The notes beneath the pieces were generated by a model that searched no databases, was not told where the DNA came from, and saw only the letters and a program-made list of their open reading frames with translations. A DNA stretch of 48,653 nt from Ignavibacteriota bacterium (lineage in GTDB: Bacteria > Bacteroidota > Ignavibacteria > UBA10030), in assembly GCA_003155495.1 (NCBI GenBank), contig PMDB01000076.1, positions 1 through 48,653 of the forward strand. Direction: 5' to 3'. A program made the translations under genes and the position numbers. This document shows, piece by piece, positions 1-8,152 of the stretch. The first letter of the stretch is position 1, and every line of letters starts with the position of its first letter.

Positions 1-1
1 A

Positions 2-1222
2 ATAGATACTGGTGATACGACATGGATGTTGGTGTCCACAGCGCTTGTTATGCTGATGACACCGGGATTAGCATTATTCTACGGCGGTATGGTGCGCCAA
101 AAGAATGTGCTGGGTACTATTATGCAGAGCTTTGTAGCATTAGGGCTGATCACAGTACAGTGGGTATTGATCGGCTATTCACTTGCCTTCGGTCCGGATA
201 TTCATGGAATCATCGGCAACTTGCAATGGGCTGGTTTACAGAGCGTAGGACTTGAGCCAAATCCGGATTATGCTGCAACAATACCCCATCAAGCATTTAT
301 GATGTTTCAAATGATGTTCGCGATCATCACACCCGCTTTGATTTCGGGAGCGTTTGCAGAACGATTTAAATTCAGCACATATTTGGTTTTCGTTCTTCTC
401 TGGTCAACTCTTGTGTATGCGCCGCTCGCGCATTGGGTGTGGGGTGTTGGCGGATGGCTTCGATCGTTAGGTGCATTGGATTTTGCAGGCGGACTTGTAG
501 TTCATATTAGTTCCGGCGTGTCTGCTCTTGCAGCAGCAATTATCATAGGTAAACGGAAAGGACATGGGCACGAACATATGCCGCCTCATAACTTAACCAT
601 GACATTACTTGGTGCTACGTTGTTATGGTTCGGTTGGTTTGGATTTAATGGAGGAAGTGCTCTCGCCTCCGGTGCGCTTGCAACGTCTGCATTCTTAACG
701 ACTCATATTGCAGCGGCAACAGCGACACTTTCGTGGCTTATCGTGGAATGGAAGCACCGCGGCAAACCGACGCTTCTTGGTGCAGCGTCAGGTGCGGTTG
801 CAGGTCTTGTAGCTATTACGCCGGCATCCGGTTTTGTCGGTCCGCTTGCCGCGCTTGCTATTGGTTTTGGCGCAGGTGCGGTATGCTACTTTGGCGTGAA
901 CATCAAGAACTTCTTTGGCTATGATGATTCGCTCGATGCGGTCGGCGTCCATGGCGTCGGCGGCACGTTTGGGGCACTTGCAACGGGTCTATTTGCATCG
1001 AAGGCAATCAATGCTGCAGGAGCCGACGGAGCATTCTTTGGCAATCCATCTCTCTTTCTTGTCCAACTCTTGAGCGTTGTAGTAGCAATTGCTTACGCGT
1101 TCTGTGTCACATGGATTATTCTCAAAGCACTTGATTGGACCATGGGATTACGCGTTCAACAGGAAGAAGAAGTGCAGGGACTGGATCTCAGTCAGCACGG
1201 TGAAAGCGGCTATATCTTCTAA
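2..1222 (+). CDS. amt: Ammonium transporter, Amt family (5' end just outside the window)
   Basis: Inner-membrane ammonium channel. The reading frame is open to the window edge, and residues before the first ATG (IDTGDTTW) align with residues 3-10 of the second transporter at 1842 (IDNNDLTW). The true start is therefore only about two codons upstream and the ATG at 26 is internal. Family hallmarks are visible: LDFAGG followed by the first pore histidine in VHISSG, the LWFGWFGFNGGSA helix, and the second pore histidine in VGVHGVGG. The cytoplasmic tail ends GLDLSQHGESGYIF, almost the same as the paralogue, so this is a recent-looking tandem duplication with a P-II gene between the copies. Length fits the family. 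Function is confident; paralogue specialisation is unknown. Confidence 0.96.
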   Translation: MDTGDTTWMLVSTALVMLMTPGLALFYGGMVRQKNVLGTIMQSFVALGLITVQWVLIGYSLAFGPDIHGIIGNLQWAGLQSVGLEPNPDYAATIPHQAFMMFQMMFAIITPALISGAFAERFKFSTYLVFVLLWSTLVYAPLAHWVWGVGGWLRSLGALDFAGGLVVHISSGVSALAAAIIIGKRKGHGHEHMPPHNLTMTLLGATLLWFGWFGFNGGSALASGALATSAFLTTHIAAATATLSWLIVEWKHRGKPTLLGAASGAVAGLVAITPASGFVGPLAALAIGFGAGAVCYFGVNIKNFFGYDDSLDAVGVHGVGGTFGALATGLFASKAINAAGADGAFFGNPSLFLVQLLSVVVAIAYAFCVTWIILKALDWTMGLRVQQEEEVQGLDLSQHGESGYIF

Positions 1223-1236
1223 TTCGAACTGCATAA

Positions 1237-1270
1237 GGGGCGCTTGGAAGCCATGTGTGTAAAGCGCCCC
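1237..1270 (+). terminator. Possible terminator hairpin after first amt
   Basis: GGGGCGCTT (1237-1245) pairs perfectly with AAGCGCCCC (1262-1270) across a 16-nt loop, 15 nt after the amt stop. No good T-run follows, so intrinsic termination is uncertain. It may instead be an mRNA-stabilising or attenuating hairpin. The rest of the 284-nt gap before glnK is AT-rich, with no gene or clear sigma-54 site found. Confidence 0.35.
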
Positions 1271-1479
1271 ATCTTCATCACAGTACTTTCCGCATAAGCA
1301 ACAATCCTCTTTCCTTCTTTTTAAATTTTGTCTCTCCATTAAACTTCCTCTACATAAAGGCATATTCGTTCCAACACCATAAAAAGCATACAATAGGCAT
1401 AACAACCTTGATTAATTAATAACAATTATTAAATTACTATAGTTAGTAATATGTTGCATGTCTTTTGCCTTACTCATGA

Positions 1480-3068
<1,589 letters not shown>

Positions 3069-3103
3069 TCTTCAAGCATAACAGTAAGTATGAATATATA
3101 ATA

Positions 3104-3155
3104 AATCTGCCGTACGATACATTGAGTATATGTGTATCTTCCGGCAGGTTTTATT
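3104..3155 (+). terminator. Rho-independent terminator of glnK-amt operon
   Basis: AATCTGCCG (3104-3112) pairs with CGGCAGGTT (3142-3150) with one G-U pair. The inner segment GATACA (3116-3121) pairs with TGTATC (3133-3138), giving a long hairpin with a small internal loop. It is followed at once by TTTTATTT. Position 36 nt after the amt stop fits operon termination. Confidence 0.85.
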
Positions 3156-3235
3156 TAAAGGTTTGCATTGTCTTCCCTTCTCACAGTTGGGTTTCCGGGC
3201 AGGATTTTACTTTTCCTTTTCATTTTGATTTTTTT

Positions 3236-3252
3236 CTGATTTAAGACAATTT
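3236..3252. repeat. Left 17-bp flanking direct repeat (candidate target-site duplication)
   Basis: CTGATTTAAGACAATTT directly abuts the left terminal inverted repeat. The same sequence with one change (C for G at the tenth base) directly abuts the right inverted repeat at 5454-5470. The arrangement is what a target-site duplication or a recombination core would give. Confidence 0.8.
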
Positions 3253-3271
3253 GGTAGTGACTCATTTTGAA
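3253..3271 (+). repeat. Left terminal inverted repeat
   Basis: GGTAGTGACTCATTTTGAA, the exact reverse complement of 5435-5453. Similarity between the two ends stops sharply after this 19-bp stretch. Confidence 0.85.
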
Positions 3272-3293
3272 TTATCCCCCATGTCGATTATGC

Positions 3294-3322
3294 TTGACCG
3301 GATAAGAAGGCTTTAGTATATT
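3294..3322 (+). promoter_or_regulatory. Sigma-70-type promoter, probably giving a leaderless mRNA
   Basis: TTGACC (3294-3299), a 17-nt spacer and TATATT (3317-3322). The expected transcription start, about seven bases after the -10 box, falls on or beside the ATG at 3329. No Shine-Dalgarno sequence can therefore be present in the transcript. Confidence 0.7.
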
Positions 3323-3328
3323 TGCTAT

Positions 3329-3562
3329 ATGAATAAGCCCAAAAGACCAAGAGATACAAACCAGCTTGCAAAGTCTATTGTTGACCTTGCCACAGGGAAA
3401 ACCAAAGAACCCATCATTGAAGATACTCGGAACCCCGCCGCTGTAGCTTTGGGGCGTTTAGGCGGATTGAAGGGCGGGAATGCAAGGGCAAAAGCCCTAT
3501 CTAAAACAAAGAGATCACAAATAGCACAAATAGCCGCAAAAGCACGCTGGAAAAAGAAATAG
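3329..3562 (+). CDS. Small conserved basic protein, unknown function
   Basis: A 77-residue Lys/Arg/Ala/Gly-rich protein. The C-terminal half (NPAAVALGRLGGLKGG, then a run ending AAKARWKKK) resembles a short family of unknown function found scattered in many bacterial phyla, recalled from general knowledge and not checked here. Composition suggests nucleic-acid binding, with a charged N-terminus (MNKPKRPRD), an Ala/Gly helix-forming core and a basic tail. It is the first gene of the TIR-bounded element and appears to be translated from a leaderless mRNA. The patchy spread of relatives would fit mobile cargo. A role in element maintenance or as a DNA-binding antitoxin or regulator is only a guess. 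Confidence 0.75.
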   Translation: MNKPKRPRDTNQLAKSIVDLATGKTKEPIIEDTRNPAAVALGRLGGLKGGNARAKALSKTKRSQIAQIAAKARWKKK

Positions 3563-3578
3563 ATAAGCTTCAAATGAA

Positions 3579-3686
3579 TCATACACCGCCTTAGATGTAT
3601 GAATTAAGAATTTAAAATCCTTCTCGTTCGCTACACAGATAGCGAGGATAGACTTCAGATCTATTCTAAGGCACGAGAGGGATTTT
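3579..3686 (+). ncRNA. Structured RNA / 5' leader with possible pseudoknot
   Basis: Four helices can be drawn. Hairpin A is 3579-3585 with 3596-3602. The long closing stem is 3614-3627 with 3673-3686 (14 bp, one G-U). Two inner hairpins are 3628-3632/3641-3645 and 3648-3652/3660-3664. The loop of hairpin A (GCCTTAGA, 3588-3595) is perfectly complementary to 3665-3672 (TCTAAGGC), the only unpaired stretch inside the closing stem, which suggests a pseudoknot. The 3' arm contains the AGAGGG that could serve as ribosome-binding site for the gene at 3696, so folding could control its translation. No match to a known riboswitch or ribozyme is claimed. Confidence 0.5.
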
Positions 3687-3695
3687 TAATTTTAT

Positions 3696-4169
3696 ATGAT
3701 TGAAAAGATCAAAAGCAAATTCCCAAAAGTTGAACTTCACGTCTTAGCCGCAGACGAAACCAAGTCTTTTATACGGATTATGCATTCAGAACGCCGAAAG
3801 CTCGCAAACGATGAGAAATATATTCAACTATTAGAGAGTTATCTTTCTAAGCATTACTTTGAAAATTACATACGTAGTCGTGAAGGATTATGGCCGTATA
3901 AAACAGAATCACAGTATGCCACTGAAGAAATTGTCAAAAATTATGACAAAATCATAAAAGAAATATCTAAATACAGAGGTAAAAAAGTATCAAAGAAAAA
4001 CATGCGATTCTACAATTATATTGATAAAGAACATAAACTTCTTGAGAAAAACGCGGGCGAAGCCTCTTGGTCAACTGCCGTTAGAATTGCTTGCCGTAAG
4101 AATCGGAGAGTATTTAAAACCGAATACCCCAATTTTATTAAATGGAAAAACAGTAAAAGTAAGAAATGA
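3696..4169 (+). CDS. Hypothetical protein, 157 residues
   Basis: Not recognised. It is a highly charged, Lys-rich cytoplasmic protein (tail WKNSKSKK) without signal peptide or membrane segment. Predicted mostly helical, with aromatic residues clustered in FENYIRSREGLWPYKTES and a C-terminal block SWSTAVRIACRKNRRVF. It is second in the element, 133 nt after the small basic protein, and follows the structured leader whose 3' arm covers the only Shine-Dalgarno-like sequence. A strong terminator begins at its stop codon. The Arg/Lys content would suit nucleic-acid binding, but no catalytic motif was found. Existence as a gene is supported by its length, its leader and its terminator. Confidence 0.7.
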   Translation: MIEKIKSKFPKVELHVLAADETKSFIRIMHSERRKLANDEKYIQLLESYLSKHYFENYIRSREGLWPYKTESQYATEEIVKNYDKIIKEISKYRGKKVSKKNMRFYNYIDKEHKLLEKNAGEASWSTAVRIACRKNRRVFKTEYPNFIKWKNSKSKK

Positions 4170-4197
4170 AATAGCTTTTACGTAAAAGCTATTTTTT
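4169..4197 (+). terminator. Strong intrinsic terminator
   Basis: AAATAGCTTTTA (4169-4180) and TAAAAGCTATTT (4183-4194) form a 12-bp stem closed by a minimal loop. The 3' arm runs into TTTTTT. It starts at the stop codon of the 157-residue gene. Because the stem is symmetric and A-rich on its left side, it could also act on the opposite strand. Confidence 0.85.
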
Positions 4198-4205
4198 GTG
4201 TACTA

Positions 4206-4433
4206 TACGCAAAGTCTATAATTAATAGACCTTGCGTAAATTATCTATTTTGTAGCCCTTCGCATAGCTTATCCCCTTTTCTGTAAATTTATTCAGCTTG
4301 AAAAAGCAAAGCCCTCACTAAGAGGGCTTAATTCCTAACCATTAAACGAAGTGTTTCAGCACTTCGAGACTGGAACGGTGTATGCGAGTAAAGATGCTTA
4401 AACTACTATAAGATCAGCCACTTTAACGTGGCT
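4206..4433. repeat. Run of four further hairpins between convergent genes
   Basis: Successive stems: 4206-4212 and 4214-4219 with 4225-4230 and 4232-4238 (13 bp with one A-C mismatch); 4309-4316 with 4322-4329 (AAGCCCTC/GAGGGCTT); 4347-4353 with 4360-4366 (CGAAGTG/CACTTCG, loop TTTCAG); 4416-4421 with 4428-4433 (AGCCAC/GTGGCT). The loops and stems do not repeat one another. Some probably end transcription of the convergent gene at 4459, but five hairpins in 290 nt is more than termination needs. Confidence 0.55.
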
Positions 4434-4458
4434 AACTCTATATGAAAAGAAGATTAAT

Positions 4459-5331
4459 CTATTCATCAAGATTGAATACGCGAGTATGTTTTAGAATACT
4501 AGTTGTTTTCTTCTTTTTGTCGGTTTTTATTTCTTTCGCTTGAAGTGGATGAGGAACAGTATCAAGAATATTGGTGATTTTGTACAGAGAGGGTATACCT
4601 TGAATAGTTTCAATCACTACGTCTACAATATAACCCTTTGCGTAAAGAGGGTCATTGAGAACTCGAATTTTATCACCATCATTTTGAAAAATAGTTTTTA
4701 CCGGTTTTGGATCAATGCTTTCAATGATAGCCCAATCTCTTGATTCTTTCTTTTGTGTATTTTTTGTTTTGTGCCAATACAATAATTTTTTTTCTTGAAA
4801 TCCTGTGTCTTCCTTTTTCAGATTCTTTATTTCTCTTCCCCACCTATTCTGCATGGCATTAGTAGCCTGAGAATCAGCATTGAAATTAACTACTACTTTT
4901 CCGCCTTGAGATGCAGAAACAATTAGTTGAGAAGCATTATCTTTCGCAACTGGAGCAACTATTTTAGTAAGTTGTTCATAATCAGTTTTTTCTAATTTAG
5001 GTTTATCAATATTAATTTTGCCAGAGAAATATTCAAATATAGTTTTTAAGTGTTTTGAAAACTCAATTATATTAACTGTTGTGACAGTAAAGGGAATTGC
5101 GAATTGCAAAAATTCAACTATTTCCGCCTCAATACTTCCCGTTCTTATAGATTTAACGTAAAGTTTTGGATCATCCGGTTTGGGTAGTTCTGGATTCGCT
5201 ATAAGAAATCTTTTGTACTGTTCAGCGAGTGCTGTGAATGATTCTGTTAAATCAATAAGTTCTACGGGTTGTTTGTTGTCTATTTTAAAGCTAAGAATTG
5301 CTTCGGTTGGTGATATGGCTGGCTCTGACAT
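4459..5331 (-). CDS. Hypothetical protein, 290 residues
   Basis: Not recognised. The start at 5331 (MSEPAISP) is preferred over the in-frame ATG 36 codons upstream because AAGGGG lies 5 nt before it. The protein is soluble, with no signal peptide. A moderately hydrophobic stretch (QFAIPFTVTTVNIIEF) lies near residues 85-110 and follows the block LYVKSIRTGSIEAEIV. A Lys-rich linker precedes a beta-rich C-terminal half containing RDWAIIESIDPKPV and a tail of lysines (KTDKKKKTTS). It is transcribed towards the other two genes of the element from a promoter with an embedded palindrome, as expected for a regulated gene. No nuclease, recombinase or helicase motif seen. Confidence 0.75.
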   Translation of the reverse strand: MSEPAISPTEAILSFKIDNKQPVELIDLTESFTALAEQYKRFLIANPELPKPDDPKLYVKSIRTGSIEAEIVEFLQFAIPFTVTTVNIIEFSKHLKTIFEYFSGKINIDKPKLEKTDYEQLTKIVAPVAKDNASQLIVSASQGGKVVVNFNADSQATNAMQNRWGREIKNLKKEDTGFQEKKLLYWHKTKNTQKKESRDWAIIESIDPKPVKTIFQNDGDKIRVLNDPLYAKGYIVDVVIETIQGIPSLYKITNILDTVPHPLQAKEIKTDKKKKTTSILKHTRVFNLDE

Positions 5332-5403
5332 GTTTTCCCCTTGTGTTTGTTTAAAAAAAGGTAAATATTTTTTAACCGACTTCAAAGCCATAATCTCCAA
5401 CAA

Positions 5404-5432
5404 TATATACGACATAAATGTCGTATTGTCAA
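5404..5432 (-). promoter_or_regulatory. Promoter with palindromic operator in its spacer
   Basis: Read on the minus strand: TTGACA (5432-5427), 17-nt spacer, TATATA (5409-5404), close to the sigma-70 consensus. The spacer is almost entirely the perfect inverted repeat TACGACAT/ATGTCGTA (5408-5415 and 5418-5425, 2-nt centre). A dimeric repressor bound here would block RNA polymerase. It drives the gene starting at 5331 and lies just inside the right inverted repeat. Confidence 0.72.
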
Positions 5433-5434
5433 AT

Positions 5435-5453
5435 TTCAAAATGAGTCACTACC
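5435..5453 (-). repeat. Right terminal inverted repeat
   Basis: TTCAAAATGAGTCACTACC, the exact reverse complement of 3253-3271. Confidence 0.85.
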
Positions 5454-5470
5454 CTGATTTAACACAATTT
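5454..5470. repeat. Right 17-bp flanking direct repeat
   Basis: CTGATTTAACACAATTT begins at the first base after the right inverted repeat and matches 3236-3252 at 16 of 17 positions. Confidence 0.8.
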
Positions 5471-5633
5471 GGCTCTCTCCTGAACTTTTCTTATCTTATA
5501 GAAGAATGATCATGCTTTCGAGTCACATAAAACTTTCACCACCGTAGCTTCTCCTCTATTCTTCGGGGCATCATGCATGCCTCGCTTTTCTTGTACTCAA
5601 TAAGAATCAGGTTTTTAATCAGATTATTTATTC

Positions 5634-7259
5634 ATGAAACATAACGAACTTACACGACGACGAACATTTGGCATTATCAGTCATCCTGACGCTGGAAAAA
5701 CAACGCTCACTGAAAAGCTGTTGCTCTTCGGCGGTGCGATTCACACGGCAGGCGCAGTGAAGAGCAACAAGATCACAAAAACCGCCACCTCCGATTTCAT
5801 GGAAATTGAAAAACAGCGCGGCATCTCCGTCGCAACTTCTGTGATGGGCTTTGAGTACAAGGGATACAAGGTCAACATCTTGGATACACCGGGTCACAAG
5901 GATTTTGCCGAAGATACTTACAGAACTCTTACAGCCGTAGATAGTGTTATCCTTGTGATTGATTGTGTAAAGGGCGTAGAAGAGCAGACACGAAAGCTCA
6001 TGAGCGTCTGCCGCATGCGAACCATACCGGTGATCGTGTTCATTAACAAACTGGATAGAGAAGGACGAGATCCATTTGCACTTTTAGACGAACTGGAAAG
6101 GGAGCTCGGCATTCATACGCGTCCGCTCACGTGGCCCATAGGCATCGGTGTGCGATTTCAGGGCGTGTACAATTTATTTGAGAAACAATTAGAGCTCTTC
6201 TCCCCCAATAAAACACGCATTTCGGAGGATATCGTTGGCATCGACAACATTGCAAGTCCGCTTCTTGATGAACATATCGGTGCTGATTCAGCCGATAAAC
6301 TTCGTGAGGATATTGGAATCGTTGAAGGGGTGTGTGAGCAGTTTAATGAAGAACATTACCGTGATGCATATCTTGCTCCGGTTTTTTTCGGCAGTGCTAT
6401 CAATAATTTCGGCGTAAAAGAACTTTTAGATACTTTTGTGAAGATTGCTCCTTTTCCACAACCAAGGGACACAAGTATCAGAAAGATCGATCCGGCTGAA
6501 AGTTCATTCAGCGGGTTCATTTTTAAAATTCATGCGAACCTCGATCCTAACCATCGGGACCGTATTGCATTTTGCCGTGTGTGTTCCGGCAAGTTTGAGC
6601 GGAACAAATATTATTATCATACGCGTTTAGAAAAAGAACTTCGCTTTGCCACTCCAACAAGCTTCATGGCAAATGAAAAAAGTATTATCGATGAAGCATG
6701 GCCCGGTGATGTGGTTGGACTGTATGACACAGGATATTTTAAGATCGGCGATACGCTTACAGACGGTGAACAATTTGTTTTTAAAGGGATACCGAGATTT
6801 TCACCGGAAATCTTCCGACAACTTATTAACAGAAATCCGTTCAAGGCAAAGCAATTAGATAAGGGAATTCGGCAGCTTTCCGATGAAGGTGTCGCTCAAC
6901 TCTTCCTTCGCCAGCAAGGCAATGTGAAGATCGTCGGTACTGTCGGTGAGATGCAATTTGAAGTTATTAAATTTAGATTGCTGCACGAATACGGTGCGGA
7001 GTGCGATTTACAATCGCTCAATATCTATAAGGCGTTTTGGTTCACATCGGTAAACAAAGAACAATTTGAACGCTTTCTCTCTTTTCAAAATCCCCATATT
7101 GCATATGACAAAGATGATCATCCGGTCTTTCTTGCCGAAGGAACGTGGTCATTCCATACAGCACAGGAGATGTTTCCCGACATCGAATTCCATCTGACAT
7201 CGGAGTTCAAGCACGATACAGATATTGTTCAAAGCATTGGACAATGGGGAACATCTTAA
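5634..7259 (+). CDS. prfC: Peptide chain release factor 3
   Basis: Translational GTPase that recycles RF1/RF2 from the ribosome after peptide release. The 541-residue length fits RF3. The P-loop is HPDAGKTT (17-24), G3 is DTPGH (84-88) and G4 is NKLD (138-141). Insertions and the domain III region with [21 protein letters not shown] agree with RF3 rather than EF-G. The gene stands alone after the mobile element and has its own AT-rich upstream region, so the element's insertion probably did not break it. A weak hairpin about 10 nt after the stop is the only candidate terminator. Identification is firm. Confidence 0.96.
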   Translation: MKHNELTRRRTFGIISHPDAGKTTLTEKLLLFGGAIHTAGAVKSNKITKTATSDFMEIEKQRGISVATSVMGFEYKGYKVNILDTPGHKDFAEDTYRTLTAVDSVILVIDCVKGVEEQTRKLMSVCRMRTIPVIVFINKLDREGRDPFALLDELERELGIHTRPLTWPIGIGVRFQGVYNLFEKQLELFSPNKTRISEDIVGIDNIASPLLDEHIGADSADKLREDIGIVEGVCEQFNEEHYRDAYLAPVFFGSAINNFGVKELLDTFVKIAPFPQPRDTSIRKIDPAESSFSGFIFKIHANLDPNHRDRIAFCRVCSGKFERNKYYYHTRLEKELRFATPTSFMANEKSIIDEAWPGDVVGLYDTGYFKIGDTLTDGEQFVFKGIPRFSPEIFRQLINRNPFKAKQLDKGIRQLSDEGVAQLFLRQQGNVKIVGTVGEMQFEVIKFRLLHEYGAECDLQSLNIYKAFWFTSVNKEQFERFLSFQNPHIAYDKDDHPVFLAEGTWSFHTAQEMFPDIEFHLTSEFKHDTDIVQSIGQWGTS

Positions 7260-7367
7260 ATCCTATCTCATGTGTACTCATTATGATTGAGCACAAAATC
7301 CAAGATTAGTTTATAATTTATTTAAGTAGTTCTGAATGTTTTATGAACGTGAGTGGTTCGCCTGTTT

Positions 7368-8129
7368 TTATTTTCCCGATTCGTATGACGTTGGCGCTTT
7401 TTTCCCCAGTATAGCACGTTCAATGATTGTGCGTACTCGCTGGATCTCCTTCGGCACATTGTCACCCTGCAGTATCGGTCCATGTCCACACACCAACACC
7501 TCTGCCTCAAGTGCTACAATACGATCCAATGTTGAAAGCCATTGCTGCCAATCCCTGACACTGCCTCCCTCGAGGTTCGGCAAATATCGACTGACGACAC
7601 TATCACCACAAAAGAGGACCCGTTCCGCAGGCACAAACACACAGAGATTCGTCGGAGTATGTCCTGGAGTAAGTAAAACTTCAGCGTTGAGATTTCCCAG
7701 ATTGAACTTTATCTCTGATGTTATTTTATAAATTGGATTGATAATTCTCGTACCGGTAAAAACAATTGCTGCTTCTTCTCGCTTCCGCCGGACAGCATTT
7801 GGAGTACATGCTATATACTCATCAATATCACTTTTCAATTCAGAGTTTTGTCGTTGAATGCCAACATGACCATACACTTCAACACCATTATCAGCAAAAT
7901 GACTATTGCCACTTATATGATCAAGATGTCGTTCTGTATTGATTAAAAGCAACTGATTGGATGGTCGAACAGCATGGGCATAGCCCTCGATCGTTGCCGC
8001 GGCAAGTATGTGTGGACCGCTGTCTACTATAAGCGTTTTTTCATCGCCGACAATGAATCCAGCATTAACACTCCACGGAGGAGTATATGCAAACCCCATC
8101 AAAGCAAAACAATGTTGTGCTATTTGCAT
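7368..8129 (-). CDS. Metallo-beta-lactamase-fold hydrolase
   Basis: A 253-residue MBL-fold protein, substrate unknown. The fold's metal-site motifs are visible: NTERHLDH (64-71), His157 in TPGHTPTN, Asp176 in FCGDS and His216 in CGHGP. The usual HxHxDH motif reads ExHxDH, with Glu66 where the first zinc-binding His would be; such variants are known in some MBL branches and may change metal use. The start follows the DUF4412 gene by 23 nt on the same strand, so the two are probably cotranscribed. No signal peptide is convincing. Closest general resemblance is to glyoxalase-II-like or quinoprotein-relay-type hydrolases; I cannot choose between them. Confidence 0.85.
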   Translation of the reverse strand: MQIAQHCFALMGFAYTPPWSVNAGFIVGDEKTLIVDSGPHILAAATIEGYAHAVRPSNQLLLINTERHLDHISGNSHFADNGVEVYGHVGIQRQNSELKSDIDEYIACTPNAVRRKREEAAIVFTGTRIINPIYKITSEIKFNLGNLNAEVLLTPGHTPTNLCVFVPAERVLFCGDSVVSRYLPNLEGGSVRDWQQWLSTLDRIVALEAEVLVCGHGPILQGDNVPKEIQRVRTIIERAILGKKAPTSYESGK

Positions 8130-8152
8130 TGATGTTCTTGACTTTTTGTATT

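Larger units (their letters stand above)
3253..5453. mobile_element. Unclassified 2.2-kb element with 19-bp perfect TIRs and 17-bp flanking repeats
   Basis: The element is bounded by perfect 19-bp terminal inverted repeats (3253-3271 and 5435-5453) and by 17-bp direct repeats just outside. It holds a 77-residue basic protein, a structured RNA leader, a 157-residue protein, a hairpin-rich stretch and a convergent 290-residue gene under an operator-like promoter. It is AT-rich compared with its neighbours and sits neatly between the amt terminator and prfC. No transposase, integrase, DDE, HUH or Cas1-like motif was seen in the three proteins, so it is presumably mobilised in trans, or one of the proteins is an unrecognised recombinase. 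A 17-bp duplication is longer than the 2-14 bp usual for insertion sequences. Confidence 0.75.

Noticed and set aside
3579-3605. CCGCC-TTA loop resembling the twister ribozyme cleavage region
   Set aside because: Only a few bases agree; the second conserved internal loops of twister could not be placed, so no ribozyme is called.
3600-4440. Integron attC sites
   Set aside because: Hairpins are plentiful, but no GTTRRRY/RYYYAAC core pairs in attC order and no integrase were found.
3253-5453. Casposon
   Set aside because: The long flanking duplication and TIRs recall casposons, but no cas1 or polB gene is present and the element is far too small.
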